A stretch of DNA of 64,000 nucleotides, taken from Gammaproteobacteria bacterium. Its GTDB lineage: Bacteria > Pseudomonadota > Gammaproteobacteria > Steroidobacterales > Woeseiaceae. Position 1 is the first letter of the stretch; each line of letters opens with the position of its first letter. Made by a program: the position numbers and the translations under genes. The notes beneath the pieces are model-generated. The model saw only the letters and a list, made by a program, of their open reading frames with translations. It searched no databases and was not told the origin of the DNA. The stretch spans positions 152,134 through 216,133 of the forward strand of contig JAHEFG010000044.1 of the NCBI GenBank assembly GCA_024640305.1. Direction: 5' to 3'. This document shows positions 8,838 through 16,902 of this stretch, one piece after another.

Positions 8838-9422
8838 ATGATGCGATTCGTGTCAGTTGTCGCCGCGTTGTCACTTGCGACTATCGCGGGCTGTGCCGCC
8901 AAAGAGGTGCTCGTTGCAAAAAGTGCGGTGGCGGCAGGTAATGACCTTTCGGGCCAATGGCAGCTTCGCGAGGACAGCCGGAGCGCCGCAAAGCGAATCA
9001 GGGATGCCGAATTCGCGGCTGCAGGAGGCAACGAGCCGCTGCTACCCAGGGAGAATCGCTACTCCGCTCAATCGACGCGTGGTGATGGTGGTGGCGCTTC
9101 AGTGCATGTCTTTCTTGAGACGGGCCGGTCACTCAAGATCACTCAAACCGACTTTGGGCTGTTTGTCAGTTTCGATCGCGCCATCGTTGAAGAATATCGA
9201 TTCGGCGAGCACCGTGAAATCAGCGTCGGGCCGATCATTGCAGATCGTGTGTCGGGCTGGGAGGGCAACGCTTATGTCATCGAAACTCTGGATGATAACG
9301 GTGCGAAACTTGTCGAGGCCTATCAGTTGCAGGATGGCGGGCGATCCCTGAGGCGCAAAATCAAAATCGTCGCAAAGAGGGCCACGCAACTGTCTTTAGA
9401 GCAGATATTCGATCGCGAATAA
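8838..9422 (+). CDS. Hypothetical lipoprotein
   Basis: A 194-residue protein of no family I recognise. The N terminus is a lipoprotein signal: MMRF, a hydrophobic segment, then the lipobox IAGC with Cys at about residue 19. Acylation and anchoring in an outer- or inner-membrane leaflet facing the periplasm are therefore likely. The remainder is beta-rich with segments such as LSGQWQLRED and SLKITQTDFGLFVSFDR, resembling small periplasmic lipocalin-like or DUF-type domains. It is convergent with the DUF3108 gene 30 bases downstream. Function unknown. Confidence 0.8.
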   Translation: MMRFVSVVAALSLATIAGCAAKEVLVAKSAVAAGNDLSGQWQLREDSRSAAKRIRDAEFAAAGGNEPLLPRENRYSAQSTRGDGGGASVHVFLETGRSLKITQTDFGLFVSFDRAIVEEYRFGEHREISVGPIIADRVSGWEGNAYVIETLDDNGAKLVEAYQLQDGGRSLRRKIKIVAKRATQLSLEQIFDRE

Positions 9423-9452
9423 GCGGTACAGCTTGGCATCCCTCTCACCTGA

Positions 9453-10202
9453 TCAGCTGTCTGGCCCGGTCGGGTTATAGGAATCCAGCGTTGCTCGCAT
9501 ACGCAGCTTACCAAGACGGTGCTGTTCGATGATTACTGGCAGATAACCGAGTTCTTCGGCGCACCAAAGCGTCGTCACACGCTTGGAATTCTCCTTTTGG
9601 TGCTGTATTCCTACAGCCTCGAACTGACCGGCGCCGACTTTGACAGTCTTACGGCCGATATTGCGTACCTCGATGGTCTTGAGTCGATCCACATCGAAAA
9701 GCGTGTACTGCTTGCTTGGCTCGGCATTCAGTAAGTCGTGCATCAGCTCGTATTGAATCGAAATCCGATCGTGGGCGACCGCATCCAACGTGGATGACAC
9801 TGCTTCGTTGTTGACAGTTCCACGAGCCTCGCCGGCTTCCCAGTCGAACTGGATTTCGACCTTGGCTTCATCGCGTGACATCGAATTTTCCGACGAGTAT
9901 TTGTTCGGCCGCAGGCCACCCGCCGCCGGCAGGAAACTGGAAGACTCAATGATCGTCCCGTTGGCAAGGATCTTGGACATCCCGGTAGGTTTCACTACGT
10001 GAGTCGCGATGTAACCATCGCCGTCAGTTTTGAGCTCGGTTAGCAATTTACCGCTGAGTACGTTGATCTTGATCCGGTATTCGGCCGTATGCGGCGCGAG
10101 ACGCGTCTCAGCCGTGGCAACTGCCGATAACAGCAGGACACCCATTAGCAGCGTCGCGAGACGCCGTAATGGGGCTCTGCCTGAGCCACCCGAATTTGCC
10201 AT
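9453..10202 (-). CDS. DUF3108 periplasmic protein
   Basis: A 249-residue protein with an N-terminal signal peptide (hydrophobic stretch LLMGVLLLSAVATAETR) followed by a DUF3108 domain. DUF3108 marks periplasmic beta-barrel-like proteins that I believe resemble lipoprotein-carrier folds; function is unproven. Recognisable parts are APHTAEYRI near the new N terminus and the terminal YNPTGP segment. It lies five bases after the DUF374 acyltransferase gene on the same strand, so the two form an operon. That coupling suggests a role in handling a lipid or lipid-linked product outside the inner membrane, which is inference. Confidence 0.85.
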   Translation of the reverse strand: MANSGGSGRAPLRRLATLLMGVLLLSAVATAETRLAPHTAEYRIKINVLSGKLLTELKTDGDGYIATHVVKPTGMSKILANGTIIESSSFLPAAGGLRPNKYSSENSMSRDEAKVEIQFDWEAGEARGTVNNEAVSSTLDAVAHDRISIQYELMHDLLNAEPSKQYTLFDVDRLKTIEVRNIGRKTVKVGAGQFEAVGIQHQKENSKRVTTLWCAEELGYLPVIIEQHRLGKLRMRATLDSYNPTGPDS

Positions 10203-10207
10203 CAGAT

Positions 10208-10960
10208 CTACCCCTGGTCGGCTTTTAGTCTTGTCTCACAGTCTTCCATAAGAGACATGACTGCTTGCTGAACGTTCCGGCGGTGCGGCTCAAGTTGGTC
10301 GATCGGCGTGCCGGGAGGAATCGTGTAGGGCTTACCGACAGCCATTACTACACGGCTGAATGGTTTCGGGATCATGAATTCGTCCCACCGATCCAGGTAC
10401 CAGGCCTTTTCAGCTGCACATGCGACCGGCAAGACCGGTATTCCACCGACGCGAGCCATGACCATCACGCCGGGTTTGATTTCGTGCTGCGGCCCACGCG
10501 GCCCGTCTGCCGTCGTCACGATAGAGAAACCGCGCTTCATCATTGTGTGCTGATCACGCAGCGCAAGCGCTCCGCTCTCGTTCGCCGACCCACGTATGAC
10601 CTCGGCACCCCAGGCACGCGCAATGCGCTCAGGAACCTCGCCGTCCACAGAGCCGGAAATCAGGAAGCACGCCCTGAACCCGCGCCTGATCCAGCGTCGC
10701 ACCAGGGCGGAGCAGAGGACGTGATGTCCATGCCAATAGGCCGGCGCGCAGCTGGCCTTGCCGTTGAGGTAGGGCTCGATGTTCTCGGCGCCTATTACCG
10801 GTTCGTAGCGATAGCTCGACAGCATCACTTTCGTGATAAAGCGCAGCACGGGCATGCCGAGAAAATAGTACAGCCGCCGCATGCGCGTCATACGTCGACT
10901 GGATTTCGAGCTGCGACGGGATTCGACCGATTGGTAATCTATGGGTTTTTGATCGCTCAT
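10208..10960 (-). CDS. DUF374 / lysophospholipid acyltransferase family protein
   Basis: A 250-residue protein of the DUF374 group, related to lysophospholipid acyltransferases and to KdtA-adjacent enzymes of lipid A loci. Typical elements are the WHGH segment (about residues 79-82), the TTADGPRGP motif near the middle and KPGVMVMARVGGIPVLPVA beyond it. It probably acts at the inner membrane, transferring an acyl chain, but the acceptor is unknown. It is divergent from the fatty acyl-AMP ligase/ACP gene, with about 90 bases between, and heads an operon with the DUF3108 gene. Together they look like a lipid-modification locus. Confidence 0.85.
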   Translation of the reverse strand: MSDQKPIDYQSVESRRSSKSSRRMTRMRRLYYFLGMPVLRFITKVMLSSYRYEPVIGAENIEPYLNGKASCAPAYWHGHHVLCSALVRRWIRRGFRACFLISGSVDGEVPERIARAWGAEVIRGSANESGALALRDQHTMMKRGFSIVTTADGPRGPQHEIKPGVMVMARVGGIPVLPVACAAEKAWYLDRWDEFMIPKPFSRVVMAVGKPYTIPPGTPIDQLEPHRRNVQQAVMSLMEDCETRLKADQG

Positions 10961-11052
10961 TGGGTTCTACAACGGCCTCAGGCCGCGAGTTTGCAGTATC
11001 GGTTCCCCGCTGGTCAATGTAATATTGCGCCTGCTTTCCATGCGGTTAAACG

Positions 11053-12984
11053 ATGCAACTCTACAACACTCTGATTGATCTGCTTGCCGACGCCCGGGGC
11101 AGAGAGCGCCATATCCGCTTTATCGACGGCGAGAACGACGAAAGTATTCTCACATTCGCGAATCTCTGGGATAAGGCCAACACGTTACTGGGATCCTTGC
11201 AGTCGCGCGGCCTGACGAAGGGCGATGAGCTCGTCATTTTTAGCAAATCCAATGAGAGCTTCGTTATTGCGTTTTGGGCCGCAATTCTCGGCGGCATTGT
11301 GCCGGTGCCCGTTGCGGTCGGCATCAGTGATGAGCATCGGCTCAAATTATTCCGCATTCTCAAGCAATTACGGCATGCGACCTTGTTTACGGAAGCCGAC
11401 CTGTTAGAGCGCTTGCTCGGCTTCGCCAAAGAGCAGCAATTGACCGACGTAACGGAGATTCTGGAGTCGCGGACAGCGCTGATCAGCGAGGCGGAGGCTG
11501 GTGAACATGGGGAAATCTGCGATGCTGGTCCGGACGACATGGCGTTTATTCAATATTCGTCCGGATCGACCAGCGATCCCAAGGGAGTTTGCCTGACGCA
11601 TCGCAATTTATGCATCAATGCAAGGGCGATTGCCGAGGCTGCAGATTGGAACGAGCATGACATCAGCCTGAGCTGGATGCCGCTAACGCATGATATGGGG
11701 CTCATAGGCTTCCACATTGCCGTACTGCAGGCTGGTATGAATCAGGCCGTCATGGATACGAGCGTTTTCGTGCGGCGGCCGCTGCTATGGATGATCAAGG
11801 CCGATGAGTTGCGCGCAACGCAGTTGTGTTCGCCGAATTTTGGCTACAAGCATTTTTTAAAGCTTTTCGAGCGTAAGGGACTGCCCGACGTCGACCTGAG
11901 CTGCATCAAGCGGTTTCTCAATGGGGCAGAGCCGATATCCTATTCGTTGTGCCATGAATTCCTCGATGCGCTGGCGCCGAGTGGGCTGAAGCGCAACACG
12001 ATGCTGCCGGTTTACGGGCTGGCAGAGGCGACCGTCGGCGTGTCTTTCCCGAGCCTTGGGGCTGAAATGTCACGAATTGTCGTGCACAGGCATTCGCTGC
12101 GTATTGGTGAGGAATACCAGGCTGCGCATCCGGACGATGACGATGCGGTCAGCTTTGTCAAAGTCGGCCATGCGATTCGAGACGTCCAAATCCGCATTGT
12201 CGACGACAATGACGAGGTTCTCGACGACGGCAAGGTCGGTAACATTCAGTTACTCGGTGGCAGCATTACCGAGAAAATCTACGGTGATGAGGCGGCTACC
12301 AGGGAAATATTCTCCGCGGACGGCTGGCTCCGGACTGGTGATTGCGGTGTGATCGTGGACGGCGAGCTTGTTATTACCGGCCGGTCGAAAGACATCATTA
12401 TCGTCAACGGACAAAATTACTATCCGCACGACATCGAGGAAATCGCTGCAGGTGCCGAGGGCCTCGATCTGGGTAAAGTCGTCGTCGGCGGCACCAAGAC
12501 GCATGGCAGCCAATCTGAGGAATTGCTCGTGTTTGTGCTGTACCGCCGTGATATGGATGCCTTCAAGTCGCTTGTCGATGAGATTCGCAGCCGCATCGGT
12601 GAACATACGGGGCTGGAGGTGGATCACGTCATTCCGATTGCCAAAGTTCCAAAAACAACCAGCGGCAAGGTGCAGCGTGCGGCTTTGCTGAATTCCTATC
12701 TCGACGGCGAATTTGACGATGTTGTCAGGCAAATGGAGCCACAGAGCTCAGAAGAACCAACGGACGACGATCCTCTTGTAGCCGAGTTGGAGCTTATTTG
12801 TCGGGAATTCTCGAAAGACCGTACGATCGGGCCCGACGATGACCTTTTTGAAGTGGGCGTCAGTTCGCTGACATTGACCGAAATCGTCCTCGCAGTCGAC
12901 GAACGTTATCCGGGCAAACTCGATATCAGTGATATTTTTGACTATCCAACCTTGCGTCAAATCGCTGCATTCATGCGGCGCTGA
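11053..12984 (+). CDS. Fatty acyl-AMP ligase fused to an acyl carrier domain
   Basis: A 643-residue two-part protein. Residues 1 to about 550 form an adenylate-forming enzyme of the fatty acyl-AMP ligase type: [11 protein letters not shown] at 168-178, [12 protein letters not shown] at 208-219, and the C-terminal KTTSGKVQR lysine motif. Residues about 565-643 form a carrier domain with a GVSSL site, where Ser605 (or 604) would carry phosphopantetheine. Such enzymes activate a fatty acid and load it on their own carrier without CoA. The FabH-like gene starts 20 bases downstream and may extend the loaded chain. The product is unknown. A free-standing biosynthetic role is inferred from context. 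Confidence 0.92.
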   Translation: MQLYNTLIDLLADARGRERHIRFIDGENDESILTFANLWDKANTLLGSLQSRGLTKGDELVIFSKSNESFVIAFWAAILGGIVPVPVAVGISDEHRLKLFRILKQLRHATLFTEADLLERLLGFAKEQQLTDVTEILESRTALISEAEAGEHGEICDAGPDDMAFIQYSSGSTSDPKGVCLTHRNLCINARAIAEAADWNEHDISLSWMPLTHDMGLIGFHIAVLQAGMNQAVMDTSVFVRRPLLWMIKADELRATQLCSPNFGYKHFLKLFERKGLPDVDLSCIKRFLNGAEPISYSLCHEFLDALAPSGLKRNTMLPVYGLAEATVGVSFPSLGAEMSRIVVHRHSLRIGEEYQAAHPDDDDAVSFVKVGHAIRDVQIRIVDDNDEVLDDGKVGNIQLLGGSITEKIYGDEAATREIFSADGWLRTGDCGVIVDGELVITGRSKDIIIVNGQNYYPHDIEEIAAGAEGLDLGKVVVGGTKTHGSQSEELLVFVLYRRDMDAFKSLVDEIRSRIGEHTGLEVDHVIPIAKVPKTTSGKVQRAALLNSYLDGEFDDVVRQMEPQSSEEPTDDDPLVAELELICREFSKDRTIGPDDDLFEVGVSSLTLTEIVLAVDERYPGKLDISDIFDYPTLRQIAAFMRR

Positions 12985-13004
12985 TTCAGCCAGAGAGACA
13001 GTCC

Positions 13005-13973
13005 ATGATCTACTCAAGAATAGCCGGCACAGGAGGCTACCTGCCCGAAAAAGTTGTAACCAATAAGGAGCTCGAGGAGACGATTGAGACGTCGGACGAG
13101 TGGATTCGCGAGCGCACCGGTATCTGTCGCCGCCATATCGCCGCCGAAGGTGAGACTTGTTCGGACATGGGGATTATCGCCGCCGAAAAGGCCATTGAGA
13201 TGGCCGGAATCGAAGCAACGGATGTCGACCTGATCGTCGTAGGCACAACAACGCCAGACAAGGTGTTTCCAAGTACGGCCTGCATCATCCAAAGGCGATT
13301 GGGCATCAAGGGTTCGCCCGCATTCGACGTGCAGGCAGCGTGCTCGGGTTTTATTTACGCTCTGGATCTGGCAGACCGCATTATCCGGACCGGCGGAGCG
13401 ACGACGGCCCTGGTTATCGGTAGTGAGGCTCTCTCCAGGGTTGTCAATTGGGAAGACCGGGGTACAGCGGTCCTCTTCGGCGATGGCGCGGGCGCAGTAG
13501 TGTTAACGGCCAGTAAAGAGCAGGGCATCATCTCCACTCATATGCATGCCGATGGCCAGTACGAGGAGCTGTTACACGTGCCGGCTGGAATTGCGTCGGG
13601 TTACGACACGGTAAGGCATGAAAAAGCGTTTATTCACATGAATGGCAATGCTGTTTTCAAACGTGCCGTCGCAGCGCTGGGTTCGATAGCCAAAGAAACA
13701 CTGGCAACAAACGGCATCGATAAGCACGAACTGGACTGGTTAATCCCTCATCAGGCGAATTTGCGGATCATTGCGGCGGCCGCCAGGAAGCTGGATATGC
13801 CGATGGATCGTGTCGTTGTTACCGTGGATGAACAGGCCAATACCTCGAGTGCATCAATCCCGCTGGCATTGGATACAGCCGTAAGAGATGGTCGTATTCA
13901 ACGTGGTCACCTGCTCTTGCTGGAGGCATTTGGCGCCGGGTTCACCTGGGGCTCGGCACTGATTCGTTACTAG
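13005..13973 (+). CDS. fabH: 3-oxoacyl-ACP synthase III (FabH-like)
   Basis: A 322-residue ketoacyl synthase III. The catalytic triad is visible: Cys113 in the AACSGF segment, His249 in IPHQAN and Asn279 in EQANTSS. Length and motifs read very close to housekeeping FabH, which condenses acetyl-CoA with malonyl-ACP to start fatty-acid synthesis. In place of the usual plsX/fabD neighbours it follows a fatty acyl-AMP ligase/ACP fusion. It could be the only initiating FabH, relocated, or a dedicated enzyme that elongates the acyl chain loaded by its neighbour. SD-like GAGAGACAG precedes the ATG. Confidence 0.92.
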   Translation: MIYSRIAGTGGYLPEKVVTNKELEETIETSDEWIRERTGICRRHIAAEGETCSDMGIIAAEKAIEMAGIEATDVDLIVVGTTTPDKVFPSTACIIQRRLGIKGSPAFDVQAACSGFIYALDLADRIIRTGGATTALVIGSEALSRVVNWEDRGTAVLFGDGAGAVVLTASKEQGIISTHMHADGQYEELLHVPAGIASGYDTVRHEKAFIHMNGNAVFKRAVAALGSIAKETLATNGIDKHELDWLIPHQANLRIIAAAARKLDMPMDRVVVTVDEQANTSSASIPLALDTAVRDGRIQRGHLLLLEAFGAGFTWGSALIRY

Positions 13974-14025
13974 AATCGCACTGATCTTACATAAGGGCTG
14001 CAAAAGGCGATTTTTCGGCAAATTT

Positions 14026-14045
14026 AGTGTGATCTGGTTCACACT
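14026..14045. promoter_or_regulatory. CRP/Vfr-type operator
   Basis: The sequence AGTGTGATCTGGTTCACACT is a perfect inverted repeat with 7-base arms around a 6-base spacer. It contains the exact TGTGA-N6-TCACA consensus bound by CRP/Vfr. Its centre (14035.5) lies about 41.5 bases before a start point predicted from the TATACT box at 14065-14070, the spacing of a class II CRP-activated promoter on the plus strand. No convincing -35 is present, as expected for such promoters. It may instead act on other genes nearby. Confidence 0.7.
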
Positions 14046-14064
14046 TTAGCCATACCCCTGTCTC

Positions 14065-14070
14065 TATACT
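14065..14070 (+). promoter_or_regulatory. -10 box (TATACT) of the CRP-type promoter
   Basis: TATACT matches TATAAT at five of six positions and would give transcription from about 14077. Immediately after it lie alternating repeats GCGAC (14071-14075), GTCGC (14085-14089) and GCGAC (14096-14100), which can form either of two small hairpins in the 5' leader before the 64-residue ORF. Confidence 0.5.
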
Positions 14071-14105
14071 GCGACATATGGACTGTCGCAATACGGCGAC
14101 ATGGA

Positions 14106-14300
14106 ATGGATCCCGACCTTATGGATACAAAAGTAATGGATACACCGCTGTCACAATCCAGTGTTTCGCTGCAACTAGAGGAGATCCAGAAACGTTGTAG
14201 CGAACTGATGGATGAGCCTGACACGTTATTGGAACTGTCGCTCGAAGATCCTACGGCGGACCCCCGGGCCAGCGACCCGTATAACCATCATCGTATCTGA
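14106..14300 (+). CDS. Small acidic hypothetical protein
   Basis: A 64-residue ORF rich in Asp, Glu and Ser with the segment VSLQLEEIQKRCSEL, which would be helical, and a disordered tail ending NHHRI. No family recognised and no signal peptide. Support comes mainly from position: it is the first ORF after a CRP-type site and TATACT box. No strong Shine-Dalgarno is visible before 14106; in-frame ATGs at 14121 and 14136 are alternative starts. Its end overlaps the end of the convergent PrsW-like gene by 13 bases. It may be a real regulator-sized protein or a leader of no coding function. Confidence 0.4.
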   Translation: MDPDLMDTKVMDTPLSQSSVSLQLEEIQKRCSELMDEPDTLLELSLEDPTADPRASDPYNHHRI

Positions 14301-15058
14301 GAAGCGTCCTTGTGCAGTCTTTGCATGAGTTTCAGACGCCAGATCCAAATCGCGACGATGCCCAGCGCCGCTATTGGTAGCGAATTGCCGGGGTTCAGGA
14401 TCACAATGAAATCGTAGAGCCCGTGCAGGCTTGCAGCAATCGCCAGGCCTATTGCGGCCGCCACAACAATAGATCGTCCCTGAAGATGCGCACGGCTGAT
14501 CCAGTGTCCCCAAATGGAGGCAAACAGGATATGGATGACCGGGCTCGCGAAGCCTCGCGCATACGCCTCTGTCGGCGTCAGGTAGTCCAGGTACTGCCAG
14601 TTCTCGACCGTGGCATAACCGAGGCCGATGAATGATGCATAGATGATCCCGTCGAGTGGCTCGTTAAACTCCTTTAGGCGCAAGACCACGAGCACGAACA
14701 ACAGCATCTTTGATACTTCCTCAATCGGTCCAATCGCCAACATTGCGTAGCTGAAGAGCGCCACCACACTGGAATCGGCCAGCGCACCGGCGTCGAAGCG
14801 AAGCCCCAATGGCTCCAAACCGATGTACAGGGCCTGTGATATCCCGGCGGCCAGCATGCCCAGGCCGAACACCAACAACAAGTGACCGAGCGGTTCGGGC
14901 AGGTGGCGGTCCTTGTGATAGTGATAAACCGCCCAGAAAATGATCGGTATCACGATGGGGCAAATCAGGGCCAGTTGCTGCATCGGGTCATTATGCTGGC
15001 AGATGCGGCGTAGTTTCCAGTGCCCACGAAGCTGACGTCGCAGCCATTGCAGATGCAT
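14288..15058 (-). CDS. PrsW-family intramembrane protease
   Basis: A 256-residue polytopic membrane protein with about seven hydrophobic segments. PrsW motifs are readable in order: GPIEEVSK (the EExxK site), DGIIYASFIGLGYATVEN, and HILFASIWGHW. PrsW-type enzymes are glutamic or metallo-type intramembrane proteases; the best known cleaves an anti-sigma factor in Bacillus. Function in gammaproteobacteria is mostly unknown. The start at 15058 gives a 25-residue N-terminal extension. Met26 (14983) directly before the first membrane helix is a plausible alternative; neither has a clear ribosome site. It is divergent from the malic enzyme gene. Confidence 0.82.
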   Translation of the reverse strand: MHLQWLRRQLRGHWKLRRICQHNDPMQQLALICPIVIPIIFWAVYHYHKDRHLPEPLGHLLLVFGLGMLAAGISQALYIGLEPLGLRFDAGALADSSVVALFSYAMLAIGPIEEVSKMLLFVLVVLRLKEFNEPLDGIIYASFIGLGYATVENWQYLDYLTPTEAYARGFASPVIHILFASIWGHWISRAHLQGRSIVVAAAIGLAIAASLHGLYDFIVILNPGNSLPIAALGIVAIWIWRLKLMQRLHKDASQIR

Positions 15059-15060
15059 GC

Positions 15061-15089
15061 TTGACAGCGCTCGCGTAAGCGCGTCTAGT
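15061..15089 (+). promoter_or_regulatory. Sigma-70 promoter of the malic enzyme gene
   Basis: A perfect -35 box TTGACA (15061-15066) is followed after 17 bases by TCTAGT (15084-15089, four of six matches to TATAAT). Transcription would start near 15096, about 26 bases before the GTG start. The spacer contains an inverted repeat GCGCT/AGCGC (15067-15071 and 15078-15082) that could be an operator for a repressor. Confidence 0.55.
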
Positions 15090-15121
15090 GCCGGTCATTC
15101 GATTGCGACAGGCACATTAAC

Positions 15122-16837
15122 GTGGAAAAGTTTGACCTGATACGGACACCGACAGGGGATCAATTAAGAACATCAAAAACTGGCCGTGAAATGCTGCGTT
15201 TGCCGCTGTACGACAAGGGCACCGGTTTTACGTTCGAGGAGCGTCGCGAGCTTGGCATTGAGGGAATGCTTCCGGCTCAGCATAACGACATAGAGACGCA
15301 GGCAGAACGCACGTATTCGTCTATCTGCTTCAACCCCGACCCGGTTGGGCGGCATATTGACCTTTCCCAGCTCCTGAATCGCAATGAAGTGCTGTTCTAC
15401 AAGATTTTGAGCATGCACCTCGAGGAGCTGATGCCTGTTATTTACACGCCGACAGTTGGCGAGGCATCGCGTTTCTTCTCCCGGGTTTATCGGCGCGCAC
15501 GCGGAGTTTTTATTACTCCGCGGCATGCAGGTCACATTGAAGAGGTTCTGCGTAACTCTGCACCGTTCAGTGGCGTGCAACTTATGGTGGTGACCGATAA
15601 TGAGGCTATCCTCGGAATTGGCGACCAGGGCGTCGGCGGGATGGCTATTTCAATCGGCAAACTCGCGCTTTACTGTGTCGGCGCAGGCATTCATCCGGCA
15701 CGCACATTGCCGATTAGCCTTGACGTGGGCACAGATAATCAGGCGCTTCTCGACGATCCGCTCTACCTCGGCTGGCGCCACAAGCGCTTGCGCGGTGCCG
15801 AATACCTGGCAATCGTCGATGAGTTTGTTGCTGCTGCAAAGGCCGTTTTCCCCGATGTTGTCATTCAGTGGGAAGACTTGCGCAAAGACAACGCACTGAT
15901 GATTCTGGATCGCTACAGGGAAATGTTGCCGTCATTCAATGATGATATTCAGGGCACTGGTGCTGTAGCAGCCGCGAGTGTTCACGCGGCCTGCCGGATC
16001 AGCGGACGTGACTTCCGGGACAGCCGAACTGTGATCTACGGGGCGGGTGCCGCCGGGCTGGGAATTGCACGCCAACTTCGTGGCCAATTGCGCGATGCCG
16101 GTGTGCAGGGTGAAGAGCTCACGCGAGCCGTCATTGCAATTGATAGTCAGGGCGTCGTTTCGGCAGACAGGCCTGGTCTGGATGACTTCAAGAAGGAGCT
16201 CGCCTGGCCAGCCGAAATGGTCGCACAACTAGGACTGGCCGAAGAGGAACATGCGAGTCTCGCTAAAGTCGTTAGCGCCTACAAAGCGACGGTACTGATA
16301 GGCACATCGGGGCAGGGCGGGTCATTCACGGAGGAGATCGTCAGAGCGATGTCCGCGAATACGGAATATCCGGTTATCTTGCCGATGTCCAATCCAACCT
16401 CGATCAGCGAGGGAATTCCGCAGGAAATCTATGACTGGAGCGGCGGCAAGGCGCTGGTGGCAACTGGTAGTCCGTTCGAGCCAATCGAGACCAGCGATGG
16501 GCCCCGCCGAATAGGTCAGGCGAACAATGTTTTCGTCTTCCCCGGCATAGGGTTGGGCGCCATAGTTAGCGGCGCAAGTGAAATCACAACCACAATGATT
16601 GCGGCCTCGTCGCGGGCTCTCGCAGCCGCTCTGTCTGAAGACGAAATCTCGAGTGGGTGCCTGATGCCCGAAGTCTCGCGACTTTGGGAGGTTTGTGGCG
16701 CCGTTGCGTTGGCGGTCGCACGCCAGGCTATTGAAGATGGTGTCGCGCGGTTCACGCAAATCGATCAGCTCGAGTCGAAAATCGCGGAAAATCGCTGGGT
16801 GCCGAAATACCCGGAAATTGTCACTACTGAATTTTGA
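15122..16837 (+). CDS. maeA: NAD-dependent malic enzyme
   Basis: A 571-residue malic enzyme of the large (SfcA/MaeA) type, which oxidatively decarboxylates malate to pyruvate with NAD. Signature segments are YTPTVGEA (about 107-114), LGIGDQGVGGMAISIGK, the FNDDIQGTGAV metal-binding motif and the Rossmann IYGAGAAGLGIARQL, then MSNPTS. The GTG at 15122 is chosen because the protein then aligns in length with the E. coli N terminus; no upstream in-frame ATG was seen in the short divergent region. The gene has its own sigma-70-like promoter. It would feed pyruvate from the TCA cycle during growth on acids or fats, consistent with nearby prpE and fadJ. Confidence 0.95.
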   Translation: MEKFDLIRTPTGDQLRTSKTGREMLRLPLYDKGTGFTFEERRELGIEGMLPAQHNDIETQAERTYSSICFNPDPVGRHIDLSQLLNRNEVLFYKILSMHLEELMPVIYTPTVGEASRFFSRVYRRARGVFITPRHAGHIEEVLRNSAPFSGVQLMVVTDNEAILGIGDQGVGGMAISIGKLALYCVGAGIHPARTLPISLDVGTDNQALLDDPLYLGWRHKRLRGAEYLAIVDEFVAAAKAVFPDVVIQWEDLRKDNALMILDRYREMLPSFNDDIQGTGAVAAASVHAACRISGRDFRDSRTVIYGAGAAGLGIARQLRGQLRDAGVQGEELTRAVIAIDSQGVVSADRPGLDDFKKELAWPAEMVAQLGLAEEEHASLAKVVSAYKATVLIGTSGQGGSFTEEIVRAMSANTEYPVILPMSNPTSISEGIPQEIYDWSGGKALVATGSPFEPIETSDGPRRIGQANNVFVFPGIGLGAIVSGASEITTTMIAASSRALAAALSEDEISSGCLMPEVSRLWEVCGAVALAVARQAIEDGVARFTQIDQLESKIAENRWVPKYPEIVTTEF

Positions 16838-16902
16838 ACCCGGGCGCGTTACCGGTGTCCGATAGTCCCTATAGACCCTAATAACGACCGCAGGACCAAA
16901 GC

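Noticed and set aside
10265..11074. 269-residue plus-strand ORF
   Set aside because: It lies antisense to the DUF374 acyltransferase gene, overlaps the FAAL start and has no family features; the minus-strand gene has clear motifs.
12250..12732. 160-residue minus-strand ORF
   Set aside because: Antisense to the FAAL-ACP gene; no family features.
14078..14200. 40-residue ORF starting at ATG 14078
   Set aside because: It begins directly at the predicted transcription start, has no ribosome site and no family features; the in-frame alternative 64-residue ORF is more plausible.
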